From contig NZ_BMHE01000001.1 of assembly GCF_014640555.1 (NCBI RefSeq), forward strand, positions 358,337-422,336: a stretch of DNA of 64,000 nt, read 5' to 3'. The stretch's first letter is position 1, and every line of letters begins with the position of its first letter. Origin of the DNA: Paenibacillus marchantiophytorum (GTDB taxonomy: Bacteria > Bacillota > Bacilli > Paenibacillales > NBRC-103111). The position numbers were made by a program, and so were the translations under genes. Shown here one piece after another: positions 25,834 to 35,864 of this stretch. The notes beneath the pieces were generated by a model. That model saw nothing but the letters and a program-made list of their open reading frames with translations, did not search any database and was not told the DNA's origin.

Positions 25834-26532
25834 TCACCCCGTTAGCGGACGTTCATGCCTTTGCAGTCTGAATTCCGTCACCCTGAATACTTTTTCAAAA
25901 ATAAGTACGGTTGCGTAATAAATAATCGTCAAGCTGATATACACTTCCAACGTATGAGCGGTAGCCGCAATTAAGGTTTGACCGCGCCCCATCATATCCA
26001 TGACACCAATGGAAAAAGCCAACGAGGTGTCTTTCAGAAAGCCAATGACTGAATTGGCAAAATTGGGAAAAGCAATCAGCAGCGCTTGAGGCGCTATGAT
26101 TCGGGCAAAAGACTGCGTCCCCGTCATGCCAACCGCATAAGCGGCTTCCGTTTGCCCCCGATCGACGGCGTTGACCGCCGCCCGAATATTTTCCGATTTA
26201 AACGCGGCAATGCTTAACCCATAGGTTATAATGACGAAGTAGATCGGGTCCCACCTGGAAATATTGATATGGACAATTTCCAACAGCAGCGGCAAGCCGT
26301 AAAACACTAGAAACAATTGAATCAGAATCGGCGTTCCCCGAATGAAGGAAACATACACGATGGAAATTTCATTCAGCACCGGAATTCGATACAAACGCGT
26401 AATGGCTATAAGTGTTCCTAGAATAAGCCCCAAAGCAAGGGAAGCTGCTAGAATAAGCAAGGTCAAGGGCAAATAATACAACAGCTTAGGCAGAAAATTC
26501 GCGACTAGGGTGATATCGAATGATTTTCCCAT
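25834..26532 (-). CDS. Amino-acid ABC transporter permease (TcyL/TcyM-like)
   Basis: 232 residues of the HisM-type permease family, with SFIRGTPILIQLFL near 62 and EAAYAVGMTGTQSFARIIAPQA near 135. The ATG follows immediately after the stop codon of the binding-protein gene, so translation is probably coupled. Similar in plan to its neighbour at 25113 but clearly divergent, which indicates a heterodimeric pore. Confidence 0.9.
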   Translation of the reverse strand: MGKSFDITLVANFLPKLLYYLPLTLLILAASLALGLILGTLIAITRLYRIPVLNEISIVYVSFIRGTPILIQLFLVFYGLPLLLEIVHINISRWDPIYFVIITYGLSIAAFKSENIRAAVNAVDRGQTEAAYAVGMTGTQSFARIIAPQALLIAFPNFANSVIGFLKDTSLAFSIGVMDMMGRGQTLIAATAHTLEVYISLTIIYYATVLIFEKVFRVTEFRLQRHERPLTG

Positions 26533-27408
26533 CTAATTCCCCACAGTGTAGTCGGCTCCCAGCCACTGTGTACTCAGTTTGCTCAATGTACCATCGGCTT
26601 TGATCGCTTTCACGGCCTCATCGATTTTCTTCTTCAATTCATCGCCATCTTTGCGCAGAATAAAGTACACTTTGGAGTTGGATAATGGCTCTCCTACTGT
26701 TTTTAACTGGGCATCTACGGATTTATTCACGAAATCGATAGCAAATTGCGTGCTGATCGAGGCATCAGCCCGTCCCTGCTTGATCAGTGACTTCGCATCT
26801 TCACCAGCTGCCGTGTATACGATGTTAATGCCTGTGTTATGTTCCTTGTTATACTTTTCAGCCAACACAGCGGCATTGCTTGTGGCGGTGACCAACAGCT
26901 TTTTGCCTTTGAGATCATCAATTGATTTCACCGCGTTATTGTCTTTGTGAACGATAATTTTATTCGGGAAAATATTGTAGGCCTCGTCGTTGAAAAGGAA
27001 CTTCTGCTTGCGCTCGTCGTTCACTTCCATTTGGTGCGCAATGAAATCAATTTTATTCGTCTCCAGGCTAAGCAGCAGATTCTTGAATTCCATCGTTTTC
27101 AATTCAAATTCATACTCGGGCAACCGCTTATCAATTTCTTTGACAAGCTCCACATCATAACCAGTCAGATTGCCTTTATCATCAATAAAGCAAATGTTAG
27201 GGAACTGCGTTCCTGTGCCCACCACGATCTTTTTCACCGCTTTTGGCGCTGCTGTAGCGGTTGCTTGCGTGGATGGCGCTGTCGTTCCAGCCGCCGCCGT
27301 GGCTGCCGCCGCTGCCGGTGTTGTGCTGGCAGTCTTTGTTTGGGCACCGCATCCTGCTGCGAAAGCGGCGGTAAGAATAAGGGAAGAAAGAATGGTTAAT
27401 TTTTTCAT
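26533..27408 (-). CDS. Amino-acid-binding lipoprotein (TcyJ/TcyK/YxeM-like)
   Basis: 291 residues with a lipoprotein signal (FAAGC, Cys at 20), an Ala/Thr-rich linker (about 22-58) and an SBP_bac_3 domain (about 60-288). The GYDVELVKEIDKRLPEYEFEL-type segment sits near 84 and DFIAHQMEVNDERKQ near 120, as in cystine-binding proteins. AGGAGG precedes the ATG. First gene of the importer operon; an ATTCCAATTG box lies about 40 bp upstream. Confidence 0.9.
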   Translation of the reverse strand: MKKLTILSSLILTAAFAAGCGAQTKTASTTPAAAAATAAAGTTAPSTQATATAAPKAVKKIVVGTGTQFPNICFIDDKGNLTGYDVELVKEIDKRLPEYEFELKTMEFKNLLLSLETNKIDFIAHQMEVNDERKQKFLFNDEAYNIFPNKIIVHKDNNAVKSIDDLKGKKLLVTATSNAAVLAEKYNKEHNTGINIVYTAAGEDAKSLIKQGRADASISTQFAIDFVNKSVDAQLKTVGEPLSNSKVYFILRKDGDELKKKIDEAVKAIKADGTLSKLSTQWLGADYTVGN

Positions 27409-27446
27409 TGTGAATTGCCTCCTAAGGGTTATGTTTATATTACACT

Positions 27447-27456
27447 ATTCCAATTG
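27447..27456 (-). promoter_or_regulatory. CymR-like box upstream of the cystine-type importer
   Basis: ATTCCAATTG (CAATTGGAAT on the minus strand). The same word occurs at 36909-36918 and, with one change, at 38813-38821, each near the start of a sulfur-region transcription unit. It resembles, from memory, the GGAAT-containing operator of the cysteine-metabolism repressor CymR; unverified. Confidence 0.45.
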
Positions 27457-27480
27457 ATAAACTATGTATTAAGCCTGAAA

Positions 27481-27500
27481 GAAAACCGGTTGCCCCGGTT
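27481..27500 (-). terminator. Terminator of the peptide-transporter/monooxygenase operon
   Basis: AACCGG TTGCC CCGGTT with TTTTCTTT on the minus strand, 19 bp past the ATPase stop; it separates this operon from the cystine-type importer. Confidence 0.82.
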
Positions 27501-27518
27501 ACACGAAAGATCTACCTT

Positions 27519-29546
27519 TTACAAGGGGTAATGACAGGCCGTCCAATGCTCTTCACGGATTTGCCGCAACTCCGGCTGCTCCTCTTGGCATTTGGCTGAA
27601 GCTGCCGGGCAGCGGGTATGGAATCTGCACCCGGATGGCGGATTCGCTGGGGATGGAATTTCACCTTCAATGGCAAGCCACTCCCGTTTCCGGGTTGGAT
27701 CCGGTGAAGGGATCGAGGAAAGCAGTCCTTTGGTATAGTGATGTGTGGGATGAAGAAATAGCGCCTCACTCGGTGCAATTTCGACCAGTTTACCCAAGTA
27801 CATGACACCGATGCGATCCGAGATATGCCGCACAATATTTAAACCATGCGCGATAAATAAATACGTTAGCCCAAGCTTTTTCTGCAAATCCTGCATCAAG
27901 TTCACAATCTGCGCTTGCACCGATACATCCAAGGCCGATACCGCCTCATCGGCCAGAATAAACTGCGGATTGAGCGCAATCGCCCGCGCGATGCCAATTC
28001 GCTGCCTCTGCCCGCCTGAAAACTCATGCGGATACCGATCGTAGCTGGCACGGTTTAAGCCGACGAGTTCCAATAAGTGCTCGACCTTCTCACGCTTCTC
28101 CGCACGGCTAAGAGCGTGATGAATATCGAAGGGTTCTCCGATAATGTCGCCGACTTTCCATCGCGGGTTCACCGAACCGTAAGGGTCTTGGAAGATGACC
28201 TGCATATCGCGTCTTGCTTCCTGAAGCCCTTTGGTGGAGAGCTCGGATAAATCCTGTCCACCGAAAAACACCTTGCCATCCGTGGCTTTCTCAAGCTGCA
28301 GCAGCACCCTGCCCAGTGTGGACTTGCCGCTGCCGGATTCACCTACCAGACCGAAGGTTTCCCCTTTCTTAATGGTAAATGAGACATCCTCCACAGCTCG
28401 GATAGATGCTTGAGAACGGTTGAATGCCCCTTTGCCAAGCGGATAAAATTTACTTAACCCTTTGACTTCGAAAAGAGTCTCCCTTACGGTCTCTTGCCCT
28501 TCTGAGCGCGGATGTTCGGCGAGGGGAACCGCTTCGCTTGACACCTTCCGATCAGCTTGCCATTCCTCCAGCCGAACGAACTCTTCCGCATGCCAACAAG
28601 CGGTTAAACGGTCATTCACTTGACGGAGCGGTGGACTTTCCTGCCTGCAATGATCTGACGCATAAGGGCAGCGCGGATGAAACCGGCACCCCGATGGCAG
28701 TTCCGATAACGGTGGAATGGTCCCTTCAATGGAAAACAACCGCGAAGAACGATCGCTGTCTATCGTTGTAATGGAGCGCAGCAAGCCCCGTGTATACGGA
28801 TGATGAGGCGTTGTAAACAACTGCTGCACAGTAGCCTGTTCCACAATTTGCCCTGCATACATCACGATAATGCGATCGGCCATCTCGGCAGCAATCCCCA
28901 TATCGTGCGTAATGAGCAGGATCGACATATTAAACTCCGCTTTAAGCTCCTGCAGCAAATGCAGAATTTGTGCCTGAATCGTCACATCAAGCGCGGTTGT
29001 CGGCTCATCGGCAATGAGCAGTTGCGGACCGCAAGCAAGCGCCATAGCGATCATGGCGCGCTGCAGCATGCCGCCTGACATTTCACCGGGATATTGCTTC
29101 ATCCGAATTTCCGGTTCCGGAATGCCGACACGCTGCAATAAATGCACAGCCCGCTCCCAAGCCTGATGTCGATTCCCTTGTTTGTGCTGAATGATCACTT
29201 CAATAATTTGACTCCCAATGGTAAACACGGGATCGAAGGCTGCCATTGGCTCCTGAAAAACCATAGCCATCTTCTTGCCACGCAGCGCCCGCAGTTCTTT
29301 CTGCGGCAATCGCGTCAATTCATCCCCATCCAGCCAGATCTGACCTTCGGAAATTTTGCCATTCTCATAGTCAATCAAGCGCATGACCGACTTGGATGTA
29401 ACCGACTTGCCGCTGCCGGATTCGCCCACAAGACATACCGTTTCACCTTGCCCAATCGTTAGAGACACGTCCTCAATAGCCTTAAGAACGCCGGAATGAG
29501 AAGTAAATTCAACACTTAAATTCGCAATCTCCAGCAATTGCTTCAC
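27519..29546 (-). CDS. Dipeptide/oligopeptide-type ABC ATPase, two NBDs fused (GsiA-like)
   Basis: 675 residues made of two complete ATPase domains with oligo_HPY tails (about 1-325 and 350-675). Walker A motifs are GESGSGKSV and GESGSGKST; the signatures are [16 protein letters not shown] and [16 protein letters not shown]. Each tail has the Cys cluster seen in DppD/DppF ([30 protein letters not shown]). It energises the two permeases at 29563-31430. The fused form is known in GsiA (glutathione importer) and related systems. Confidence 0.92.
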   Translation of the reverse strand: MKQLLEIANLSVEFTSHSGVLKAIEDVSLTIGQGETVCLVGESGSGKSVTSKSVMRLIDYENGKISEGQIWLDGDELTRLPQKELRALRGKKMAMVFQEPMAAFDPVFTIGSQIIEVIIQHKQGNRHQAWERAVHLLQRVGIPEPEIRMKQYPGEMSGGMLQRAMIAMALACGPQLLIADEPTTALDVTIQAQILHLLQELKAEFNMSILLITHDMGIAAEMADRIIVMYAGQIVEQATVQQLFTTPHHPYTRGLLRSITTIDSDRSSRLFSIEGTIPPLSELPSGCRFHPRCPYASDHCRQESPPLRQVNDRLTACWHAEEFVRLEEWQADRKVSSEAVPLAEHPRSEGQETVRETLFEVKGLSKFYPLGKGAFNRSQASIRAVEDVSFTIKKGETFGLVGESGSGKSTLGRVLLQLEKATDGKVFFGGQDLSELSTKGLQEARRDMQVIFQDPYGSVNPRWKVGDIIGEPFDIHHALSRAEKREKVEHLLELVGLNRASYDRYPHEFSGGQRQRIGIARAIALNPQFILADEAVSALDVSVQAQIVNLMQDLQKKLGLTYLFIAHGLNIVRHISDRIGVMYLGKLVEIAPSEALFLHPTHHYTKGLLSSIPSPDPTRKREWLAIEGEIPSPANPPSGCRFHTRCPAASAKCQEEQPELRQIREEHWTACHYPL

Positions 29547-29562
29547 CTTGCCCGCCCCCTAG

Positions 29563-30456
29563 TTATGACCTTCTCTGTTTTGGATCCAAGGCGTCACGCA
29601 GCTTATCTCCGATTAAATTGACCGATAGCACAAATGTAGTAATCGCGAGGCCAGGAAACGTACATATCCACCAAGCAACCGTTAAGTAACCTCTGCCTTG
29701 GGATAATAATGTTCCCCAGTCGGGAACCTCTTTGAGCACACCTAACCCGAGGAAGCTTAAACCTGCGCCAACCAAGATCGAGGAGCCAAGTCCAATCGTG
29801 GACATCACAAGCAGTGGAGACCAAGCATTCGTCAGCACATGCCGGAAAAATATTCTCCCCCTTGAAGCGCCAATGGAGCGCGAAGCCGTGATGAAAGAGC
29901 GGTTTTTAATGCTCAAGATTTGCCCACGCATAACCCTGGCATATTGGGGAATAGAGGCTGCAGCTACAGCAAAAATCAGATTGAATAAATGAGGGCCGAG
30001 TGCGGCAGCAATAGCCAAAGCCAGCAATATGCCCGGTATCGTCATGAGAACATCGATAATCCGCATGAAGATCGTATCAAGCACACCGCCAATGTAGCCA
30101 GCAATTGAGCCAATGATCCCGCCAACTAGCCCACCTGCAAGCACAGACGCAAAACCGATAAACAACGAGTCCCGACTGCCGAACACAACGACGCTAAATA
30201 TATCTCGGCCAAAATAGTCCGTTCCGAACAAGTGGGTTTTACTCGGCGCCTGCAGGATTTGATCTGTCATCATGGCTGTTGGCGCATAAGGGGCAATCCA
30301 GCCCGGAAATATCGCACAGCCAATGATGAATAAAGTGACGATAGCAGCCAAATAAACGAGTATTTCCGTCGCATTCCATTTACGTGTCAATTTGGGAAAA
30401 CGAAGCTGCCAATGACCCTTCTGCCAGACAGCCCGTGTAGAAACAGCTTCTTTCAT
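29563..30456 (-). CDS. Peptide/nickel-type ABC permease, DppC/GsiD-like
   Basis: 297 residues from the ATG at 30456 (GGAG, 7 bases upstream; another ATG 6 bp upstream is also possible). OppC-type N-terminal helix, then a binding-protein-dependent permease domain with GTDYFGRDIFSVVVFG near 90 and the motif SRSIGASRGRIFFRHVLTNA near 190. The partner is the DppB-type permease encoded immediately upstream. Confidence 0.9.
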   Translation of the reverse strand: MKEAVSTRAVWQKGHWQLRFPKLTRKWNATEILVYLAAIVTLFIIGCAIFPGWIAPYAPTAMMTDQILQAPSKTHLFGTDYFGRDIFSVVVFGSRDSLFIGFASVLAGGLVGGIIGSIAGYIGGVLDTIFMRIIDVLMTIPGILLALAIAAALGPHLFNLIFAVAAASIPQYARVMRGQILSIKNRSFITASRSIGASRGRIFFRHVLTNAWSPLLVMSTIGLGSSILVGAGLSFLGLGVLKEVPDWGTLLSQGRGYLTVAWWICTFPGLAITTFVLSVNLIGDKLRDALDPKQRRS

Positions 30457-30503
30457 CCTCATTCTCCTCTCTTGTGTCTTACCGTGTCTCGTTCCGTGTA
30501 TGC

Positions 30504-31430
30504 TTACTGTGTTCTCCGAACTCGAGGATCAATGAACACATAGGAGATATCGACTAATAAATTTACCAAGACATAGATGATGGCTGAGAAAAAAACAACC
30601 CCTTGAACAACAGGCAAGTCTTTGGACATAATCGCATCCGCAAGGATTCGGCCGATCCCTTGTCTAGAAAACACCGTCTCAATGACAACCGTACCTGCCA
30701 ACAAATCACCGATATGAATCCCGATAATCGTGATCGCCGGAATTAAAGCATTGCGAAGCGCATGGCGGTACATCACTATTTTCTCCGATACCCCTTTGGC
30801 CCGCAGGGTCACAATGAATTGTTCGTTGATAACCTCGAGCATCGAGTTTCGCACCATCCGAACGATGAATCCGGCACCGACAAAGCCAAGAGCAAGAGAA
30901 GGAAGAACGAGCGTGATCAACCCTTTGGACCCCATCGCCGGAAACCATCCCAGGGAAACAGAGAATATGAGAATCAAGAGAATCCCTGACCAGAAAGTCG
31001 GCATCGAGATCCCAAACAAACCAACAATGCGCGCCACAACATCAATCAGACGATTGCGGTGAATGGCCGACAGCACACCCAGTCCGACGCCTAAGACGGT
31101 GGATATCAACGTGCTAGCCAATGTTAAGGCCAGTGTCGCAGGCAGATGCTTGAGTATTTTGGGCAAAACAGGTTCACTATTCAACAATGACTTGCCGAAA
31201 TCTCCATGCAGCATGGAGAAGACATAATGGCCAAATTGGACATAGAACGGCTCATTCAAGCCTAGCTGGCTCCTTAGATTCGCTATCGCCTCCGGCGTCA
31301 TGGAAGAGGGATCAATCATAGATAGAACCGGATCTCCCGGAAGCAGATAGAGGATACAGAAAACAAGGACTAAGGAACCGAGAATGACTAGCAAGGAAAC
31401 AATCAGCCTCTCTGTTATGATCCTGGCCAT
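30504..31430 (-). CDS. Peptide/nickel-type ABC permease, DppB/GsiC-like
   Basis: 308 residues with the DppB layout: first helix (LLVILGSLVLVFCILYLLPGD), an extracellular loop and a five-helix permease domain ending in VDISYVFIDPRVR, the typical C-terminal signature. Lies between the solute-binding protein and the DppC-type permease in one operon on the minus strand. The Shine-Dalgarno is weak. Confidence 0.9.
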   Translation of the reverse strand: MARIITERLIVSLLVILGSLVLVFCILYLLPGDPVLSMIDPSSMTPEAIANLRSQLGLNEPFYVQFGHYVFSMLHGDFGKSLLNSEPVLPKILKHLPATLALTLASTLISTVLGVGLGVLSAIHRNRLIDVVARIVGLFGISMPTFWSGILLILIFSVSLGWFPAMGSKGLITLVLPSLALGFVGAGFIVRMVRNSMLEVINEQFIVTLRAKGVSEKIVMYRHALRNALIPAITIIGIHIGDLLAGTVVIETVFSRQGIGRILADAIMSKDLPVVQGVVFFSAIIYVLVNLLVDISYVFIDPRVRRTQ

Positions 31431-31451
31431 CGAGATAAACGCCTCATTTCG

Positions 31452-33098
31452 TTATTTTTGGATAAACGTATCATTGAAGAGTGGATATCCGAGCGGATCA
31501 AACTTCAGACCTTTAACTGTTTTGGATGCGGCTACGGTATACGGGAATACATAGATCGGAATGATCACAGCTTGATCAATAATCGCTTTTTGAACTTGTT
31601 TATACAGTTCTACACGCTTTTTATCGTCAGGCTCAATGGCCCCCTGTTCCAGCCATTTGTCCACTTGCGGATCAGCGAGGCCTGGCAGCGTTGGACGGGC
31701 TTTGGGGTCACCAGTATGATAAAACGCATATAACGCATTCGGATCCGTGTTGACCTGACTATTGCCATAAATGTCATAGTCCCCTTTGGTGTAAACCACA
31801 TTGGCTGTATCTTTGGTAATTTCTACTTCAACGACGACGCCGATTTGTTTCAATTGTTGTTGGATTATGACCGCAATATCATTGCGTTTCTCGCGATTCG
31901 GCGAGCCATCGACATAGTGCAAGGTTAATTTTTTGCCGTCTTTCACACGAACGCCGTCCGTGCCTTTGACCCACCCAAGCTCATCGAGAAGCTTACTTGC
32001 TTTCGCTACGTCTGGTTTAATACCGTTTTCCAATGAGGCATCATAACCGATAACTCCTGGAGTAAGCGGTGACCAAGAACGTGGATAAGTGCCCAAATAC
32101 AGTGTTTTCACAATTGCGTCTACATCAATTGCCGCTTGCAGAGCTTGTCTGGCTTTGACATCATTCCAAGGTGTTTTACGTTGATTAATAAACAAGGTGT
32201 AGGGTAATCCTGTCGTATTAACTTGATGAACCTGCACACTCGTATCCGATTTCAGGGAAACAATGTTCTGTGGAGGCACGGTCTCACCGGCTAATACTTG
32301 TTTACTTTGCACACTGCCGACCCGCGTCGCTTCTTCCGGCACAATGCTGAACGTAATTTGATCCAAATACGACTTCCCTTTGTTCTCTACAAGTTCAGGC
32401 GCCCAGGCATAAACTGGATTGCGCTTCACTTGAATCGTGGCATTTTCCTCCCATTTCACAAAGGTAAACGGCCCTGATCCTACCGGGTTTTTGCCAAACT
32501 GGTCGCCGAACTTCTTGGCTGATGTTGGGGATACAATCCCTAATAGCGCTTGGCTTAAATTGCCGAGGAAGGCTCTGGACGGCGTTTCCAGGTTAATTTT
32601 TATCGTATAATCATCAATAATTTCGGACGATTTGTACGGCTTAATCAGAGCTACAGAATTAGCAGCTTTGGTAGCCGGATCCAAGATACGATCATAGCTG
32701 AACTTAACAGCTTCTGCCGTAAACGGCGTGCCATCGTGGAATTTCACATCCTTGCGCAGTTTGAACGTATAGCTGAGACCATCCGGGGCTGTCGTCCACT
32801 CCGTGGCAAGCCATGGTTTAATCGAACCATCGGGAAGCTGTACAACCAAGCTGTCATAGATCGTTCGAAGCACCCGAACCGCTACGGCAAGACCGCTTCG
32901 ATGAGGATCCAAGGAATCCGGCGAAGTGGCTAACGCATAGGTTAGGTCCCCACCTACGACTGCTGCTTGCTTGGCTTCTTGTTTCCCTGGCTCAGCTGAC
33001 TTCCCATCGCCATTATTCGTTGAACCGCATCCAGTTAATCCTATTATCATCGCTAAAGCAAACGTACTTACCTTGACCCAACCCTTTGCTCTCTTCAA
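31452..33098 (-). CDS. Peptide/organosulfur-type solute-binding lipoprotein (SBP_bac_5)
   Basis: 548 residues if started at the TTG at 33098, which has GGGGAG 8 bases upstream; an ATG 30 bp further up lacks such a site. Lipobox IGLTGC followed by a family 5 binding domain (about 45-545) with DYTIKINLETPSRAFLGNLS and VGSGPFTFVKWEEN stretches. This family captures peptides, glutathione, nickel chelates or opines. Its place directly after two sulfur-type monooxygenases suggests a sulfur-containing peptide or thioether ligand (inference). Confidence 0.88.
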   Translation of the reverse strand: MKRAKGWVKVSTFALAMIIGLTGCGSTNNGDGKSAEPGKQEAKQAAVVGGDLTYALATSPDSLDPHRSGLAVAVRVLRTIYDSLVVQLPDGSIKPWLATEWTTAPDGLSYTFKLRKDVKFHDGTPFTAEAVKFSYDRILDPATKAANSVALIKPYKSSEIIDDYTIKINLETPSRAFLGNLSQALLGIVSPTSAKKFGDQFGKNPVGSGPFTFVKWEENATIQVKRNPVYAWAPELVENKGKSYLDQITFSIVPEEATRVGSVQSKQVLAGETVPPQNIVSLKSDTSVQVHQVNTTGLPYTLFINQRKTPWNDVKARQALQAAIDVDAIVKTLYLGTYPRSWSPLTPGVIGYDASLENGIKPDVAKASKLLDELGWVKGTDGVRVKDGKKLTLHYVDGSPNREKRNDIAVIIQQQLKQIGVVVEVEITKDTANVVYTKGDYDIYGNSQVNTDPNALYAFYHTGDPKARPTLPGLADPQVDKWLEQGAIEPDDKKRVELYKQVQKAIIDQAVIIPIYVFPYTVAASKTVKGLKFDPLGYPLFNDTFIQK

Positions 33099-33131
33099 AA
33101 TCAAACACTCCCCTATGTAGGTTTTCACCCT

Positions 33132-34460
33132 CTATTGTTGTACAGTCTCTTTGGCATAGCGATTTGCAGGAACTGAGATGCCTAAGTTGCCTCTCAGTGT
33201 ATCTGCTTCGTATTCCGTGCGGTAGATGCCCCGCTCTTGCAGAATCGGGACGACGAGCTCCACGAAATCATTCAGGGTTTGGGGAATCGTCGTGCGAATG
33301 ACCAGCCCATCTGCCGCTTCTTCCGTGAACCACTTTTCCACCAAGTCGGCAATCGTTTCCGCTGAGCCTACAAAAGCACCTCTTGGCGTCGACGCTCTAA
33401 GCGCTGCTTGACGAAGCGTCAGACCAAGCTCCTTCGCTTCACTTTTTATCTTATCCGTCGTGGCTCGGAAGCTGTTCGTTCCTAAGTCGCCCAAGTCAGG
33501 GAACGGCTCATCCAGCGGATATTGCGAGAAGTCGTGATGCTCGAAATAGCGGCCCAAATAGGCGAGCGCACTCTCGATCGTGACCAGATCCGCAACCTCC
33601 TGATATTTGCGTTCCGCCTCCTCCTGCGTTCGTCCGATAACGGGATTAAAAGCTGGAAAGATCAAGATTTCATCCGGATTTCGCCCATAAGCGGCTGCCC
33701 GCCCTTTGATATCCTGATAAAACTGCTGCGCTTCTTCAATAGTTTCATGTGCCGTGTAGATGGCTTCGGCAGTTCTGGCCGCCAAATCTCTACCGGATTC
33801 CGACGAACCGGCTTGAAACACAACGGGATGCCCCTGCCTTGAACGAGCAATATTCAATGGACCCTGAATCGAAAAGAATTCTCCCTTATGATTCAACGTA
33901 TGCAGCTTGGAAGAATCGAAGAAAACACCGGATTCCTTATCTCGCACGAAAGCATCATCTTCCCACGAATCCCACAAACCTTTCACTACTTGCACATACT
34001 CTTCAGCAATACGGTAACGCAGCGCATGGTCCGGGTGCTTGCCTTTGCCGAAATTCTGGGCGGAGCCTTCCAGCGGAGATGTAACTACGTTCCATCCGGC
34101 GCGCCCTCCACTGATATGGTCCAGGGATGAGAACTGCCTGGCAACCGTGAAAGGCTCGCTGTAGGAAGTCGACAACGTAGCGACCAACCCGATATGGGAC
34201 GTCACCGCCCCAAGTGCAGACAAGATAGTCAGCGGTTCGAAGCGATTCAAAAAGTGCGGATTCGAATGCTCATTGATATACAAACCGTCAGCGATGAACA
34301 CAAAATCCAATTTTCCCGCTTCTGCGATTTGTGCTTGCTGCTGATAGTAAGCCAGATTCACGCTGGCATCATTCGCAACGTCTGGGTGTCTCCACAGTGA
34401 CATACTGTTTCCGACACCGCTTATATTAGCTCCTAGCTTTAATTTCCTTTGTTTTCCCAT
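33132..34460 (-). CDS. NtaA/SnaA/YxeK-family flavin monooxygenase, paralog 1
   Basis: 442 residues of the FMNH2-dependent two-component monooxygenase family (nitrilotriacetate monooxygenase A, pristinamycin synthase SnaA, DszA, YtnJ/YxeK). Family marks are [22 protein letters not shown] near 55, [22 protein letters not shown] near 96 and [19 protein letters not shown] near 120. A second, very similar gene lies 50 bp upstream, so this is a tandem duplication. In B. subtilis YxeK/YtnJ split C-S bonds of N-acetylated S-(2-succino)cysteine-type compounds. No flavin reductase is encoded in the window. Confidence 0.9.
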   Translation of the reverse strand: MGKQRKLKLGANISGVGNSMSLWRHPDVANDASVNLAYYQQQAQIAEAGKLDFVFIADGLYINEHSNPHFLNRFEPLTILSALGAVTSHIGLVATLSTSYSEPFTVARQFSSLDHISGGRAGWNVVTSPLEGSAQNFGKGKHPDHALRYRIAEEYVQVVKGLWDSWEDDAFVRDKESGVFFDSSKLHTLNHKGEFFSIQGPLNIARSRQGHPVVFQAGSSESGRDLAARTAEAIYTAHETIEEAQQFYQDIKGRAAAYGRNPDEILIFPAFNPVIGRTQEEAERKYQEVADLVTIESALAYLGRYFEHHDFSQYPLDEPFPDLGDLGTNSFRATTDKIKSEAKELGLTLRQAALRASTPRGAFVGSAETIADLVEKWFTEEAADGLVIRTTIPQTLNDFVELVVPILQERGIYRTEYEADTLRGNLGISVPANRYAKETVQQ

Positions 34461-34510
34461 GCTGACTCCCCCTCTAAACTATGCTTATCGAATAAGTCGG
34501 AATTAAAATA

Positions 34511-35845
34511 TTAGTGCGTTACTTTTTCCTTCACATAACGGTTTGTTGGATACGGCAGGCCCAGATTGCCGCGAAGCGTATCGGCTTCATACTCCGTCCG
34601 ATAAATGCCGCGTTCTTGCAAGATCGGAATGACCAAATCCACAAAATCATTCAGCCCGTTCGGAACGCCTGAACCCACAATAAAGCCGTCTGCTGCTCCG
34701 CTCTCAAACCACGTTTGAATGCGATCGGCAATTTGAATTGGCGTGCCGATGAAAAGCGGACGAGGCGTTGCCGCTTGCAAAGCAACTTGACGCAAGCTAA
34801 GCCCTTGCTCTTTGGCATTGTGCTTAATGCGGTCCGTTGTGCTCTGGAAACTATTCTTCCCTAGCTCGCCTAGATCCGGGAATGGCGCATCGACCTCATA
34901 TTGCGTAAAATCATGATGCTCGAAATATCTTCCGAGATAAGCAAGCGCTTCTTCAATCGTCACCAGATTGGCGACTTCCTGATATTTGCGTTCCGCCTCC
35001 TCCTCCGTCGCACCAATGATAGGTCCGATACCTGGCATCACAACGATTTCATCCGGATTACGGCCGAAACCTGCCGCTCTTCCTTTCACATCGTCATAGA
35101 ACCGCTTGGCGTCATCCACTGTCGGATGTCCGGTAAAGATCGCGTCAGCCTCTTTGGCTGCTAGATTTTTACCATCTTCCGAAGAGCCTGCTTGGAAAAC
35201 AACCGGTCTGCCCTGTTTGGATCTTCCGATATTCAGCGGACCTTGTACTGAGAAGAAGTCTCCTTTATGATCCAAGCGATGAAGTTTCTCAGGATCGAAG
35301 AAGACGCCTGATTCCTTATTTCGCACAAATGCGTCATCTTCCCAGGAATCCCATAAACCTTTGGCCACTTGCAAATATTCGGAAGCAATCCGGTAGCGCT
35401 TCGGATGATCGGGATGCTCCTCAAGCTTCTTATTGTAATTGAGCGCAGAGCCTTCAAGCGGTGAAGTCACGACATTCCAGCCAGCTCTGCCGCTGCTGAT
35501 GTGATCTAAGGATGAAAACTGTCTGGACACTGTGAAAGGCTCGCTATAGGAAGTCGATAAGGTTCCGACTAGCCCTATCTTGGAAGTTACAGCCGCTAAT
35601 GCGGATAAAATGGTGATCGGTTCAAACCGATTGAGAAAGTGCGGAATCGATTTATCATTAATGAATAATCCATCTGCGATAAATAGGAGGTCAAATTTAC
35701 CAGCTTCCGCTTTCTCGGCTTGCTGCTTGTAATAGGGAAAGTTCACACTGGCATCAACAACAGCTTCAGGATGCTTCCACGATGACATATTACCTCCAAC
35801 ACCATGAATTATGGCGCCGAGTTTCAATTGTTTTGTTTTGGACAT
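34511..35845 (-). CDS. NtaA/SnaA/YxeK-family flavin monooxygenase, paralog 2
   Basis: 444 residues, closely similar along its whole length to the gene at 33132 (shared [26 protein letters not shown] and the C-terminal [20 protein letters not shown]). The substrate-side segments differ (for example [14 protein letters not shown] against [14 protein letters not shown]), so the two copies may accept different thioethers or sulfonates. AGGAGG precedes the ATG. Second gene of the operon that starts at 36878. Confidence 0.9.
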   Translation of the reverse strand: MSKTKQLKLGAIIHGVGGNMSSWKHPEAVVDASVNFPYYKQQAEKAEAGKFDLLFIADGLFINDKSIPHFLNRFEPITILSALAAVTSKIGLVGTLSTSYSEPFTVSRQFSSLDHISSGRAGWNVVTSPLEGSALNYNKKLEEHPDHPKRYRIASEYLQVAKGLWDSWEDDAFVRNKESGVFFDPEKLHRLDHKGDFFSVQGPLNIGRSKQGRPVVFQAGSSEDGKNLAAKEADAIFTGHPTVDDAKRFYDDVKGRAAGFGRNPDEIVVMPGIGPIIGATEEEAERKYQEVANLVTIEEALAYLGRYFEHHDFTQYEVDAPFPDLGELGKNSFQSTTDRIKHNAKEQGLSLRQVALQAATPRPLFIGTPIQIADRIQTWFESGAADGFIVGSGVPNGLNDFVDLVIPILQERGIYRTEYEADTLRGNLGLPYPTNRYVKEKVTH

Positions 35846-35864
35846 TGTAATTCCTCCTCAATGG